A stretch of 43,219 nucleotides of DNA from Acidobacteriota bacterium (GTDB taxonomy: Bacteria > Actinomycetota > Acidimicrobiia > Acidimicrobiales > RAAP-2): positions 1 through 43,219 of the forward strand of contig JAGXBH010000016.1 in assembly GCA_018971185.1 (NCBI GenBank), in the 5' to 3' direction. Under the pieces are notes generated by a model. That model saw nothing but the letters and a program-made list of their open reading frames with translations, was not told where the DNA came from and did not search any database. Both the position numbers and the translations under genes were made by a program. Of the stretch, positions 8,969-15,965 are shown one piece after another (the first letter of the stretch is position 1; every line of letters starts with the position of its first letter).

Positions 8969-9444
8969 CGCTGCGTCCTTGATGTGACCGGCGCGTAACC
9001 AATGAATTTCGGCAGAGGCAGGATCGCATCAAGCGACGTGGCGGGAACCTGCGTCACTGACGTGGGGTTCACAAGATGGAGGGCGTTGGCCTGGGCCACC
9101 ACCGCACTGGGTGTCGAGAGATTGGTGAGCGCCCCCACCTGCGTGGCGTAGGTGGACTGGTCCTGGAGGACCTGGCTCTGCAAGCGGTGCAGTTCGACCT
9201 GACGATTCGTCTCGAGCATCGAGCCCATCAGCGACACCGCGAGGGCCATACACACGATGATCACGGACTTCTTCATCGAGGAGATCGACGCCAGACGACC
9301 CTGGCGGTGGGCGTGCCGGGGCAGCGTCGCACCTCGGGTCGTCGGCGTGGGGGCGACGCGCGGCGACGGGCGGGGCCGTGTGCGCGTCGGCGAAACGGGT
9401 GCTCGCGGCGTGACGTCGCGACGAGGAAGGCTGATGACGCTCAC
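8965..9444 (-). CDS. FtsL-like bitopic divisome protein
   Basis: This small protein of 159 residues has a Pro/Arg/Thr-rich cytoplasmic tail of about 55 residues, one membrane helix (VIIVCMALAVSLMG), and an extracytoplasmic segment that begins like a coiled coil (VELHRLQSQVLQDQ). Its C-terminal part carries the P-x-S/A-VVAQANALHLV pattern typical of actinobacterial FtsL-like proteins. Position between rsmH and ftsI is the canonical ftsL site. FtsL acts with FtsB and FtsQ to activate FtsWI. The GTG start at 9444 overlaps the rsmH stop (GTGA) and was preferred over the longer frame, which would run inside rsmH. Sequence conservation of FtsL is low, so the call relies on topology and synteny. Confidence 0.8.
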   Translation of the reverse strand: MSVISLPRRDVTPRAPVSPTRTRPRPSPRVAPTPTTRGATLPRHAHRQGRLASISSMKKSVIIVCMALAVSLMGSMLETNRQVELHRLQSQVLQDQSTYATQVGALTNLSTPSAVVAQANALHLVNPTSVTQVPATSLDAILPLPKFIGYAPVTSRTQR

Positions 9445-10382
9445 GGCGCCACCTTCTGAGCGGTGCGCAGTCGCGCCGAGCGGGCGCGCGGATTGGCCTC
9501 GACCTCGCGAGCGGTCGCGAGTTGGGCACTCGCCCGAGTGAGGTTCACGCGCGCCACGGCGCCACAGACGCAGCCGAGTTCCACGGGGCAGTGGCATCCG
9601 CCCGTCGCCGCCTCGTGCAGGGCGCGCTTGACCGCGCGATCCTCGCCCGAGTGGTACGAGATGATGGCGAGGAGACCTCCGGGCGCCAAGACGTCGAGAG
9701 CGCCTTCGATACCGGCGTCCAACTCGTTCATCTCATCGTTGACCACGATGCGCAGTGCTTGGAACACGCGAGTGGCCACGTGCCCGCGACGCCGCGCCGC
9801 CGCCGGAACCGCTCGCTCCACCGCGGCGGTGAGCTCGCCGGTCGTCTGCGGCTGGGCGTCGAGGATGGAACGCGCGATGGCGCCGGCGAAGCGATCCTCG
9901 CCGTTGGCGCGAAGCTGGCGGACGAGTTCGTGCACTTCGACCGTCGCGAGGTACTGCGCGGCGGTGACGCCGCGCGTCGGGTCCATCCGCATGTCGAGCG
10001 GGGCATCGGCGCGAAAGGAGAAGCCTCGACTCGACTCGTCGAGTTGGTGTGACGAGACCCCGAGGTCCATGAGGACCCCCGTGACAGGTTCGCCCGCGAG
10101 GAAGTCGGCGTTACGCGCGACGACGTCGCGAATCGTGGCGAAGGTCGCCTCGACGATTCGCACGCGTGACGCGAAGGGAGCCAATCGTCGGGTCGCGGCG
10201 TCGCGCGCCTCTGGGTCACGGTCGATGCCGAGGACTCGCCGGATGGGCGACGCCGCCAGTAGGGCCGAACTGTGGCCGCCGCCTCCCATCGTGGCGTCGA
10301 CCAGCACCCCCGTCGGCTGGCGGGCGAAGAACTCGACGATCTCTCGTTCGAGAACGGGCTGGTGATAGGTGTCCTGGGCCAT
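9441..10382 (-). CDS. rsmH: 16S rRNA (cytosine1402-N4)-methyltransferase RsmH (MraW)
   Basis: RsmH methylates C1402 in the ribosomal P site using S-adenosylmethionine. The 313-residue product starts with the family N-terminus YHQPVLEREIVEFF and shows VDATMGGGGHSSALL (SAM loop), GIDRDPEA, the LMDLGVSSHQLDESSRGFSF block, and the C-terminal CHCP..CVC region seen in actinobacterial homologues. The ATG at 10382 is chosen because it has an AAAGG ribosome site at 10393-10389 and matches the family start. An in-frame GTG at 10499 overlaps the mraZ stop as GTGA but would add 39 residues with rare AGG codons and no family match, so it is less likely though not excluded. A 13-bp inverted repeat fills the gap to mraZ. 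Confidence 0.92.
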   Translation of the reverse strand: MAQDTYHQPVLEREIVEFFARQPTGVLVDATMGGGGHSSALLAASPIRRVLGIDRDPEARDAATRRLAPFASRVRIVEATFATIRDVVARNADFLAGEPVTGVLMDLGVSSHQLDESSRGFSFRADAPLDMRMDPTRGVTAAQYLATVEVHELVRQLRANGEDRFAGAIARSILDAQPQTTGELTAAVERAVPAAARRRGHVATRVFQALRIVVNDEMNELDAGIEGALDVLAPGGLLAIISYHSGEDRAVKRALHEAATGGCHCPVELGCVCGAVARVNLTRASAQLATAREVEANPRARSARLRTAQKVAP

Positions 10383-10393
10383 CTGCAGCCTTT

Positions 10394-10450
10394 CAATCGC
10401 CGAACGCGGCGGGCGGGCGGAGAATGGTGCCCTGTCACGTTCGGCGATTG
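10394..10450 (-). promoter_or_regulatory. 13-bp perfect inverted repeat in the mraZ-rsmH gap
   Basis: Arms at 10394-10406 and 10438-10450 are perfectly complementary (CAATCGCCGAACG on the transcribed strand) around a 31-base loop. The 3' arm abuts the AAAGG ribosome site of rsmH directly. It could act as an attenuator or mRNA processing site, or set rsmH translation relative to mraZ. No U-run follows, so a simple terminator is unlikely. Confidence 0.6.
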
Positions 10451-10495
10451 CCAGGCTGCGCATGGTCCGCGACCGGTGCAGCGATTCACTCTCCT

Positions 10496-10918
10496 TCACT
10501 CGTCGTCACCTCGGATGAACGTCTCCTCGGCCACGCTCACCTGGGCGGCGTAGCGCTGGGGATTCCACAATTCGATGTGATCGAGGTTCCCCGCGACGAT
10601 CACGTCGCCCTCGAGTTGGGCGAACTCTCGGATCACCGGGGGCAGGGGGAACCGACCCTGACGATCGACCTCCACCTCTGAGGAATTCGTGGCCCAGAAC
10701 CGCGACTGGCGCCTCTCGTCCGCGCTCCCGTGTCGTCCGGCCTCGAGGTACTCAGCACTCTTGCGCGCGAACTCGCCCGGCGTCCACAGGGCGACGCAGC
10801 CGTCCATGTTGGGGCTCAGATGCCCCCCGTTTTCGAACTCGCGTCGGAACTTGGCGGGCAGGATGAGTCGACCCTTGTCATCCAGCGAATGCTGAAACTG
10901 GCCAACGAACAACAACAT
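10496..10918 (-). CDS. mraZ: Transcriptional regulator MraZ
   Basis: MraZ is the conserved first gene of dcw clusters, a DNA-binding regulator that represses its own promoter. The 140-residue product has two SpoVT/AbrB-like repeats: FVGQFQHSLDDKGRLILPAKFR near the N-terminus and SSEVEVDRQGRFPLPPVIREFA in the second half. The ATG at 10918 is chosen because it gives the family start MLLFVGQF and has AAGGGG shortly upstream; the longer frame to 10972 would read through the operator repeats. Immediately upstream lies a 10-bp phased repeat array that matches the expected MraZ operator layout. Confidence 0.94.
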   Translation of the reverse strand: MLLFVGQFQHSLDDKGRLILPAKFRREFENGGHLSPNMDGCVALWTPGEFARKSAEYLEAGRHGSADERRQSRFWATNSSEVEVDRQGRFPLPPVIREFAQLEGDVIVAGNLDHIELWNPQRYAAQVSVAEETFIRGDDE

Positions 10919-10936
10919 ACGACCCCTTCGTGGACT

Positions 10937-11002
10937 CTCCACTGCGCTCCACTTCGCACCACCATACTCCACTGCACACCACTACTCGCCAATTTGTGCC
11001 AA
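10937..11002 (-). promoter_or_regulatory. Probable MraZ operator: seven phased TGG repeats at 10-bp spacing
   Basis: On the mraZ-coding strand GTGGAG or GTGGTG occurs five times in exact 10-bp steps (10982-10977, 10972-10967, 10962-10957, 10952-10947, 10942-10937). Two weaker units, TTGGCA (11002-10997) and TTGGCG (10992-10987), continue the same phase. MraZ is known in E. coli and Mycoplasma to bind TGGGN direct repeats separated by five bases, that is, a 10-bp period. The array ends 18 bases before the mraZ start codon. Binding by this MraZ is inferred. Confidence 0.8.
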
Positions 11003-11006
11003 TTTT

Positions 11007-11067
11007 GGGTCGGAACGACCCCCGCAAGGTCAGTAGGGGGCCCCACTCGCGTGACGGGTCCCGTCAC
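11007..11067. repeat. Two short perfect inverted repeats between the lipoate-ligase-like gene and mraZ
   Basis: GTGACGGGTCCCGTCAC (11051-11067) is an odd palindrome with 8-bp arms, and GGGTCG-GAA-CGACCC (11007-11021) has 6-bp arms. The first lies just after the stop of the upstream gene and could be its terminator hairpin, although no U-run follows. The second lies in the mraZ promoter region. Confidence 0.4.
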
Positions 11068-11091
11068 CGATACGCTTCGTCCCGGGAAGGG

Positions 11092-11751
11092 TCAGGCGAT
11101 GAGGAGGAGTTGACGCACCTCGACAGGCGCCGACCGCTCAATCAGTTCCAGCGTGAGATCGTCGCCGTCGAGGTCCAAGGTGACCAGGGTGTGATGCTCC
11201 AGCGCGGCCGCCAGGCCTTGGGGGACGTGGGTCAAGACGTCGAGCAGCATGGACGACGCACGCGCGTGGAGCACCGTGGAGAGGAAGACCCCCTCGCGCA
11301 CGCGCCACTGGGTGACGCCCACGGCCTTGCGGCCATCGACCATCACCTCGCCGGGACCCCTCGCAGCGAAGCAGGCCACCCGCGACGCCAGGTCCCCGGT
11401 CATCGGCCCCTCGTGCAGGGCGACCTCACCGTGGAGTCGCGACGCGAGAGCCGCGCGCCACCATTCCCCCACGTGTCGCGACATCGCGTGCACGTCGGGC
11501 GACCAGCGCTCGTCACCCGCCGGGATCCACCAGTCGAGCCACACGTCGTCGGGCTGCAACACGACCACCCCGCCCCCGCCGCGGCGGCGTCGTAGGGCCA
11601 CTTGATCGCGCTCGGGTTCCTTCAACACCTCGATCGACTGACTGCCCCCGAGCACGAAGGTCGGCTCGGCGCAGCGCACGACCAACATGGTCGGCGCGGC
11701 GAGCGCGCGCAGGGCGCCGTAATCGTAGAGTTCCTCCACCTCGACGTTCAC
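11092..11751 (-). CDS. Lipoate/biotin protein ligase family protein
   Basis: The 219-residue product resembles the LplA/LipB/BirA catalytic fold. The RRRRGGGGVVVLQP stretch corresponds to the substrate loop RRxSGGGxVxH, with the usual His replaced by Leu, and GRKAVGVTQWR corresponds to the Lys-containing KIxGxAQxR motif. Such enzymes attach or transfer lipoyl or octanoyl groups to E2 or GcvH proteins. The GTG start at 11751 overlaps the stop of the HNH gene (GTGA), so the two are co-translated. No lipoate-dependent enzyme lies nearby. The altered loop means the true acyl substrate is uncertain. Confidence 0.72.
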   Translation of the reverse strand: MNVEVEELYDYGALRALAAPTMLVVRCAEPTFVLGGSQSIEVLKEPERDQVALRRRRGGGGVVVLQPDDVWLDWWIPAGDERWSPDVHAMSRHVGEWWRAALASRLHGEVALHEGPMTGDLASRVACFAARGPGEVMVDGRKAVGVTQWRVREGVFLSTVLHARASSMLLDVLTHVPQGLAAALEHHTLVTLDLDGDDLTLELIERSAPVEVRQLLLIA

Positions 11752-12254
11752 GAGGCGCGGGGTAGGAACGGCGCCCAGAGCGGATCGGGATCAGGCAGGT
11801 GGCGCCAACGCCACCACGGGCCATCGGGGACCCGAGGCTCGAAGTGCATGCGCCAACCGATCTCCTCCAGCAGCCGGTCGCCCTTTTGCATGTTGTGACG
11901 ACGACACGCCGCCACCACATTGGTCCACTCGTGACGCCCGCCGCGACTTCGCGGCACCACGTGATCGATGGTATCGGCGTGCTCGAGACAGTAGGCGCAA
12001 CGATAGCCGTCGCGAAGCAGCAGGGAGCGGCGCGTGAGGGGCGGGGTGCGCACCTTGGAGGGCAGGCGGACCATGTCGTGCAGACGCACGATCGAGGGGA
12101 TAGTGACGCTGAGCGAACTCGAACGACACACGGGGGGCACGTCGGCCACCGCGATCGGCTCGGCGCGGCCCGCGAGCAGCAGGACCACGGCGCGCCGTTC
12201 ACTCACCAATTGCAGTGGCTCGAAGGTGGCGTTGAGGAGAAGGACTCGCCCCAC
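11748..12254 (-). CDS. HNH endonuclease family protein
   Basis: The 168-residue product has an N-terminal NATFEPLQLVSERRAVVLLL segment typical of a widespread actinobacterial and cyanobacterial HNH family, then a C-terminal zinc/HNH module: CAYC, the central TIDHVVPRSRGG, and NVVAACRRHNMQKG. These residues bind a divalent metal and form the nuclease site. The gene sits among housekeeping genes, not in a mobile element, and the cellular role of this family is unknown. The GTG at 12254 is supported by a TAGTTT hexamer exactly six bases upstream, suggesting a leaderless transcript. Confidence 0.82.
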   Translation of the reverse strand: MGRVLLLNATFEPLQLVSERRAVVLLLAGRAEPIAVADVPPVCRSSSLSVTIPSIVRLHDMVRLPSKVRTPPLTRRSLLLRDGYRCAYCLEHADTIDHVVPRSRGGRHEWTNVVAACRRHNMQKGDRLLEEIGWRMHFEPRVPDGPWWRWRHLPDPDPLWAPFLPRAS

Positions 12255-12260
12255 GGATCA

Positions 12261-12266
12261 AAACTA
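12261..12266 (-). promoter_or_regulatory. -10 element TAGTTT for the HNH gene (leaderless)
   Basis: TAGTTT at 12266-12261 is followed by six bases (TGATCC) and the GTG start at 12254. The first three bases TAG are also the stop codon of the upstream 82-residue gene, so promoter and coding end overlap. Confidence 0.6.
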
Positions 12267-12512
12267 CCTTCCCACTCGCTGGAGATCGGACCATTCGGCC
12301 GCCTGGAGCACCTGCTCGGGGTCCAGTCGTCCCTGCGCACCGGCCACCGTGTTGACGCGAAACGACCAGTAGCGCGCGTCGGGCATCGGGAGCCACGGGT
12401 AGTGGCGCCACCAGTGCCGCCGCCGCAGTCGCCATGCGGCGCGCGCGACCGCCGCGGCGTGGCGCGGCCGTCGTAGCAAGAGCCGCCCGAGTCCGGGGAC
12501 CCAGAACGTCAC
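12264..12512 (-). CDS. Small basic protein of unknown function
   Basis: I do not recognise this 82-residue protein. It starts with a hydrophobic/Arg-rich half containing many Trp and His residues (WRLRRRHWWRHYPWLP), followed by a more conserved-looking half PDARYWSFRVNTVAGAQG, then a Leu/Glu-rich tail. The GTG start at 12512 overlaps the ROK kinase stop (GTGA), which argues for a real, coupled gene. The same frame extends to 12536 but that start lies inside the kinase gene. Its stop codon TAG doubles as part of the -10 hexamer of the next gene. Confidence 0.65.
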   Translation of the reverse strand: MTFWVPGLGRLLLRRPRHAAAVARAAWRLRRRHWWRHYPWLPMPDARYWSFRVNTVAGAQGRLDPEQVLQAAEWSDLQRVGR

Positions 12513-13381
12513 TTCCCCGCCTGCCACGCGACGCACGCCGCCCCGAGAATGGGCCCGTCACCACCCAATGCCGAACGTCGGATCTCGAGCGTGCGCGAGT
12601 ACGCCATGGTCGCCAACTCACGCGCTGCCGTCGTCGCCGTCGAGAAGAACTCGTCACCATAACCCAACGCCACGGACCCCGCGACGAAGCAATGGTTGAA
12701 GTCGAGTACCGAAGCCAGAGTGCCAATCGCGCGTCCCACCAAGGTGGCCGTCCGTCGGCGCACGGCGTCCTCGGCGAACTCGGGCGCGCGGCCGGTCATC
12801 TCACTGATGGCCCAACCCGACGCCTCCGCCTCGAGACAGCCCCGCGAGCCGCACGAGCACCGTCGCCCCCCGGGAACGACGTTGAGATGTCCGATGTGTC
12901 CCGCGTTGCCCGACCCACCGTACAGGAGGCGCCCGTCCATCACGAAGGCGCCACCCACGCCGGTCGAGACGACCAACGACGCGTAGTCCGACACGTCGCG
13001 CGCCGCCCCGAAGGCGCCTTCGGCCAGGGCGAGGGCGTGCACGTCGCCGGCGATGGCCACCGTCATCCCCGTGGCCGCGACCAACTCCTCGCGTAGTGGA
13101 AAGTCACGCCACACCGGGATGTTGAGCGGCGAGACCGTAGCCCCACCTGAGGACATCGGCCCCGCGCACGCGACGCCGAGCGAGGTGACCTCATCACCAC
13201 CACGCACCTCCTCCAACAACTCGATCACGTGGTCCATGAGCTGCGCGCCAGCCGACTTCACGTCGATGCGATCACGTCGCAGCACGACCCCTTCGGGCGT
13301 CACCACGGCGGCTTCGGCCTTGGTGCCACCGATGTCGAGAGCGAGACACGGAGCGGTGGTCGCCGCTCCGGGCGACGTCAT
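12509..13381 (-). CDS. ROK family sugar kinase (glucokinase-like)
   Basis: The 290-residue product shows the phosphate-binding DIGGTKAEAAVV near the N-terminus, a GDVHALALAEG segment with the catalytic Asp region, STGVGGAFVMDG, and the ROK zinc motif GHIGHLNVVPGGRRCSCGSRGCLE, which holds the structural zinc through one His and three Cys. ROK kinases phosphorylate glucose or related sugars in the cytoplasm; the exact sugar is not readable. There is no N-terminal helix-turn-helix, so it is a kinase rather than a NagC-type repressor. The ATG at 13381 overlaps the DUF3040 gene stop (ATGA). Confidence 0.88.
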   Translation of the reverse strand: MTSPGAATTAPCLALDIGGTKAEAAVVTPEGVVLRRDRIDVKSAGAQLMDHVIELLEEVRGGDEVTSLGVACAGPMSSGGATVSPLNIPVWRDFPLREELVAATGMTVAIAGDVHALALAEGAFGAARDVSDYASLVVSTGVGGAFVMDGRLLYGGSGNAGHIGHLNVVPGGRRCSCGSRGCLEAEASGWAISEMTGRAPEFAEDAVRRRTATLVGRAIGTLASVLDFNHCFVAGSVALGYGDEFFSTATTAARELATMAYSRTLEIRRSALGGDGPILGAACVAWQAGK

Positions 13382-13764
13382 TCCGACGAACGGCGTTGGC
13401 GCGACAACCAGTCGCGAAGGGAGCGCGCCCGCGGGCCGAGCGCACCCGCGGCGTCGTCTCCGGGGCGCGGATGGGTGATGTCACGCCATCCGGCGCGGCC
13501 CATCAATCGAGCGTTTCGCTCGATGACGATGGCCGAGACGAACATCAACGCCACGCCGAGCAGGCCAGCGTAGATGTTCTGGGAGAAGAAGGCGATCAAG
13601 ATCGCGAGTCCCACAACGAACCCGGCGATGCCCCAGCGGACACGTCGAGCGCCGTGCGAGTACACGTTGGTGTCACGAACGTTCTTGGCGAAACGCGGAT
13701 CCTGCTTCGACAGCGACTCTTCGAGTTCCGCAAGAATCTTCTGTTCGTGCTCCGACAGTGGCAT
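13378..13764 (-). CDS. DUF3040 family membrane protein
   Basis: The 128-residue product begins MPLSEHEQKILAELEESL, the hallmark N-terminus of the actinobacterial DUF3040 family, followed by two membrane helices (about residues 45-90) and a basic cytoplasmic tail. In many actinobacteria such genes lie near the dcw/mraZ region, as here. Function is unknown. The ATG at 13764 has a clear AAAGGAG site and is preferred over the ORF start at 13791. It heads a coupled run with the ROK kinase and the small unknown gene. Confidence 0.85.
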   Translation of the reverse strand: MPLSEHEQKILAELEESLSKQDPRFAKNVRDTNVYSHGARRVRWGIAGFVVGLAILIAFFSQNIYAGLLGVALMFVSAIVIERNARLMGRAGWRDITHPRPGDDAAGALGPRARSLRDWLSRQRRSSE

Positions 13765-13875
13765 CGTGACTCCTTTCTTGTCTCGTCCCAATCGTATCTC
13801 CTAACTTTCCCAACTGCGACGTCGCCGAGCAAGGCCCTTTGATGAAATCTCCGTAATAAAGTGCCCAGCACCACG

Positions 13876-13887
13876 GCGAGTACTCGC
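13876..13887. repeat. 12-bp perfect palindrome GCGAGTACTCGC
   Basis: A perfect 12-bp palindrome, partly extended by matching outer bases, lies about 110 bp upstream of the DUF3040 start. It has the form of a dimeric regulator site; no regulator can be assigned. Confidence 0.4.
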
Positions 13888-14250
13888 TGGGGGAAGTCGT
13901 TGGGGGCGCGACGAGATTCCTCGATGGACCGCGAATTGACCACCAAGACTTGTGCGCCGTTTCACATCGCGGCGTCCGAATCCGCCACGCCTTCGGGCGT
14001 CACTCGGCCACCAACGCGTACGCCGGCCCGCCCGGGGTCCTCAAGCGCCGATCCCAGCGGGCCGAATCCTTGCGCATCCACTGCTGCCCCTACCGTCGCC
14101 AGGTCGACGCTCGGCGCCGGCACCGCGACCCCTCCCGGCGACGAGCGAGTGGTCCAGAGAGCCCGAGCCCGCCCGCGACCCACTCGCGGCGTGAGGTCCC
14201 GGTCACGGTGATCATCCCCGCAGCGGCCGAAGACGTCGTTCCCACCTGAT

Positions 14251-14256
14251 TATGCT
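14251..14256 (+). promoter_or_regulatory. -10 element TATGCT for nhaA (leaderless)
   Basis: TATGCT is followed by exactly six bases (CGACAT) and the nhaA ATG at 14263. No ribosome site is visible, which fits a transcript starting at the A of the ATG. Confidence 0.6.
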
Positions 14257-14262
14257 CGACAT

Positions 14263-15408
14263 ATGTCCCACGCCCTTGGGCGGGTGCGACGAGTCCTCGA
14301 CCACCAATACGCCGCCGCCGTCACCGTCGGTGCCGGCGCCGTCGTGGCCCTGATCTGGTCGGCCGTCGCCACGCACAGCTACCAGGTCGTCGTCACCCAC
14401 GACTGGTCGACACGTCACCCGATCAACCTTCATCTCATCGTCCTCAACGGCGCGATGACGCTCTTCTTCGCCGCCGTGGGGCTCGAGCTCTCGCGCGAAG
14501 TGCGTGCGAATCTGCGCCACCACCTACGTGCGTCGCTCTCGCCGCTGCTCGGGGCGGTGGGAGGAATGGCGGGGACCGCCCTCTTGTCCCTGGCGATCGG
14601 TGCCCTCATAGGCTCTCCGGCGCTGCGCCGTGGCTGGGGGGTCCCCATGGCCACCGACATCGCCTTCACCTTGGGTGTGCTGGCTCTGGCGGGGAATCGG
14701 GTGCCCGCGCATCTGCGTCTGTTCCTGCTCACCCTCGCGATCGCCGACGACGTCCTCAGCGTCGTGGTGCTCTCGACCACGGGGGTCTCGCGCGTTCGTG
14801 GCGCGGGCTTCCTCGCCCTCGCCGTCGTGGTGATCTTCGGGGTGTGGCTGAGCCGACGCGCGTCGGCCGCGGTCACCTGGGGCGTCATCGTGATCCCCCT
14901 GTGGCTGGCCTTCGCGGGAGCGGGCATCGAACCCGCACTCTCCGGGGTCCTGGCTGGCCTGATAACGCCCGTGCACTCGGCGCCATCGCGCCGACTCGAG
15001 GCCGCGGTGATGCGCTGGTCCGTCGCGTTCGCCCTCCCCCTGTTCGCCCTCGTCGCCTGCGGCGTGGCGTGGTCCGACGTGGGCCTCACGGGCGCCACCG
15101 GCAAGATCATCGGCGGCACAATCTTGGTGCGCGTCATCGGCAAGATGTTGGGGATCGGCGCGGGCGTGGCCCTCGCCGAAGTCCTCGGTGCCCGGCGTCA
15201 CGCGAGTCTGACGCCTGGTGTGCTGGCCGGCGCGGCGATGCTGTGCGCCATCGGATTCACCGTGCCCCTGTTGTTCGCGGGCGCCCTCTACTCCCCCACC
15301 AGCGCCACCTACGGCGCGTTCACCCTCGGACTACTCGGCGCCTCCCTGGTGGGCGGTGTCGCGGGTGTGGCGATCCTGCGCCGCGCCACCCACGTCGCGA
15401 CGTCATGA
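14263..15408 (+). CDS. nhaA: Na+/H+ antiporter NhaA
   Basis: The 381-residue product has about eleven to twelve hydrophobic helices and NhaA signatures: LHLIVLNGAMTLFFAAVGLELSRE early, the MATDIAFTLG loop (Asp132), and the ion-binding Asp pair in AIADDVLSVVV (Asp162-Asp163). NhaA exchanges cytoplasmic Na+ for external protons and supports pH and sodium homeostasis. The start at 14263 is supported by the upstream TATGCT hexamer. The next gene, a Fur-family regulator, has its own promoter. Confidence 0.92.
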   Translation: MSHALGRVRRVLDHQYAAAVTVGAGAVVALIWSAVATHSYQVVVTHDWSTRHPINLHLIVLNGAMTLFFAAVGLELSREVRANLRHHLRASLSPLLGAVGGMAGTALLSLAIGALIGSPALRRGWGVPMATDIAFTLGVLALAGNRVPAHLRLFLLTLAIADDVLSVVVLSTTGVSRVRGAGFLALAVVVIFGVWLSRRASAAVTWGVIVIPLWLAFAGAGIEPALSGVLAGLITPVHSAPSRRLEAAVMRWSVAFALPLFALVACGVAWSDVGLTGATGKIIGGTILVRVIGKMLGIGAGVALAEVLGARRHASLTPGVLAGAAMLCAIGFTVPLLFAGALYSPTSATYGAFTLGLLGASLVGGVAGVAILRRATHVATS

Positions 15409-15449
15409 CCAGCGCCCGACCGGGCCATCTCATTCGCAGGTCCGCGCCC

Positions 15450-15455
15450 TAATCT
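15450..15455 (+). promoter_or_regulatory. -10 element TAATCT for the Fur-family gene (leaderless)
   Basis: TAATCT is followed by six bases (AGGACC) and the ATG at 15462, the same spacing as at other genes in this window. Confidence 0.6.
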
Positions 15456-15461
15456 AGGACC

Positions 15462-15902
15462 ATGAACGCAGAAGCGACGCCATGTGACGAGGTGCTCGAG
15501 ACCCTGCGACTCCACGCCAAGCGAATCACCGAACCCAAGCGCGCTGTCGTGCAGGTCCTCGTCGACGCCCACGAGCACTTGACGGCGGAGGAGATCACCC
15601 AGCGCGCCCAGGTACTGCGCGGCGACGTCAGCCCCTCGACGGTGTATCGCATCTTGGAGGAGCTCGAGGACCTCTCCCTGGCGGTGCACTCGCACGCGGG
15701 CCATGCGGCGGCCGTCTACCACCTCACCGGTCAGAGTCACGGTCACGTGACCTGTGAGAGCTGCCACGTGACCTTCGAGGTCTCCTCCGACTCCTTCAAT
15801 CGTCTCGCCCGCGAGCTCATGGACACCCTCGGCTTCGAACTCGACCGACATCACGTCGCCCTCTCGGGGCTCTGTGCGCACTGTCGCGCGACGATCCACT
15901 AG
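15462..15902 (+). CDS. Fur family metal/peroxide-responsive repressor
   Basis: The 146-residue product has the N-terminal winged helix (RITEPKRAVVQVLVDAHEHLTAEEI, then SPSTVYRILEELEDLSL) and the C-terminal dimerisation/metal domain. The structural zinc site is complete: CESC (98, 101) and CAHC (138, 141). A His-rich stretch (HSHAGHAAAVYHLTGQSHGH) supplies sensing ligands. It could be a Zur-, Fur- or PerR-like sensor; the ligand pattern does not decide. Neighbours nhaA and an ABC exporter do not reveal its targets. A candidate palindrome near the peroxiredoxin promoter in this window is one possible target but this is speculative. Confidence 0.88.
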   Translation: MNAEATPCDEVLETLRLHAKRITEPKRAVVQVLVDAHEHLTAEEITQRAQVLRGDVSPSTVYRILEELEDLSLAVHSHAGHAAAVYHLTGQSHGHVTCESCHVTFEVSSDSFNRLARELMDTLGFELDRHHVALSGLCAHCRATIH

Positions 15903-15965
15903 CGAACCCGATGGTGATCCGCGCCCAACCCGAGGGGCACCCTCGATAGTGTGCGAAGTGGGCCT

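Larger units (their letters stand above)
13765..14262. other. 498-bp intergenic region without a convincing gene
   Basis: This stretch separates the minus-strand DUF3040 gene from nhaA on the plus strand. It is moderately AT-richer at 13790-13870, where the DUF3040 promoter probably lies. It holds a 12-bp perfect palindrome GCGAGTACTCGC (13876-13887). A 73-codon minus-strand frame (13962-14183) and several plus-strand frames exist, but none has a family match, ribosome site or sensible composition. Decayed coding sequence is possible. Confidence 0.5.

Noticed and set aside
10383..10499. RsmH extended by 39 residues to the GTG at 10499
   Set aside because: The extension has no family match, uses rare AGG codons, and covers a perfect hairpin; the ATG at 10382 has a ribosome site and the family N-terminus.
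11748..12254. HNH protein as a homing endonuclease or mobile element
   Set aside because: No intron, inverted repeats or mobility genes surround it; it lies in a coupled housekeeping run and resembles a widespread chromosomal family.
13962..14183. 73-codon minus-strand frame as a small gene
   Set aside because: No ribosome site, no -10 hexamer at the right distance, low-complexity composition and no recognisable family; at best a decayed remnant.
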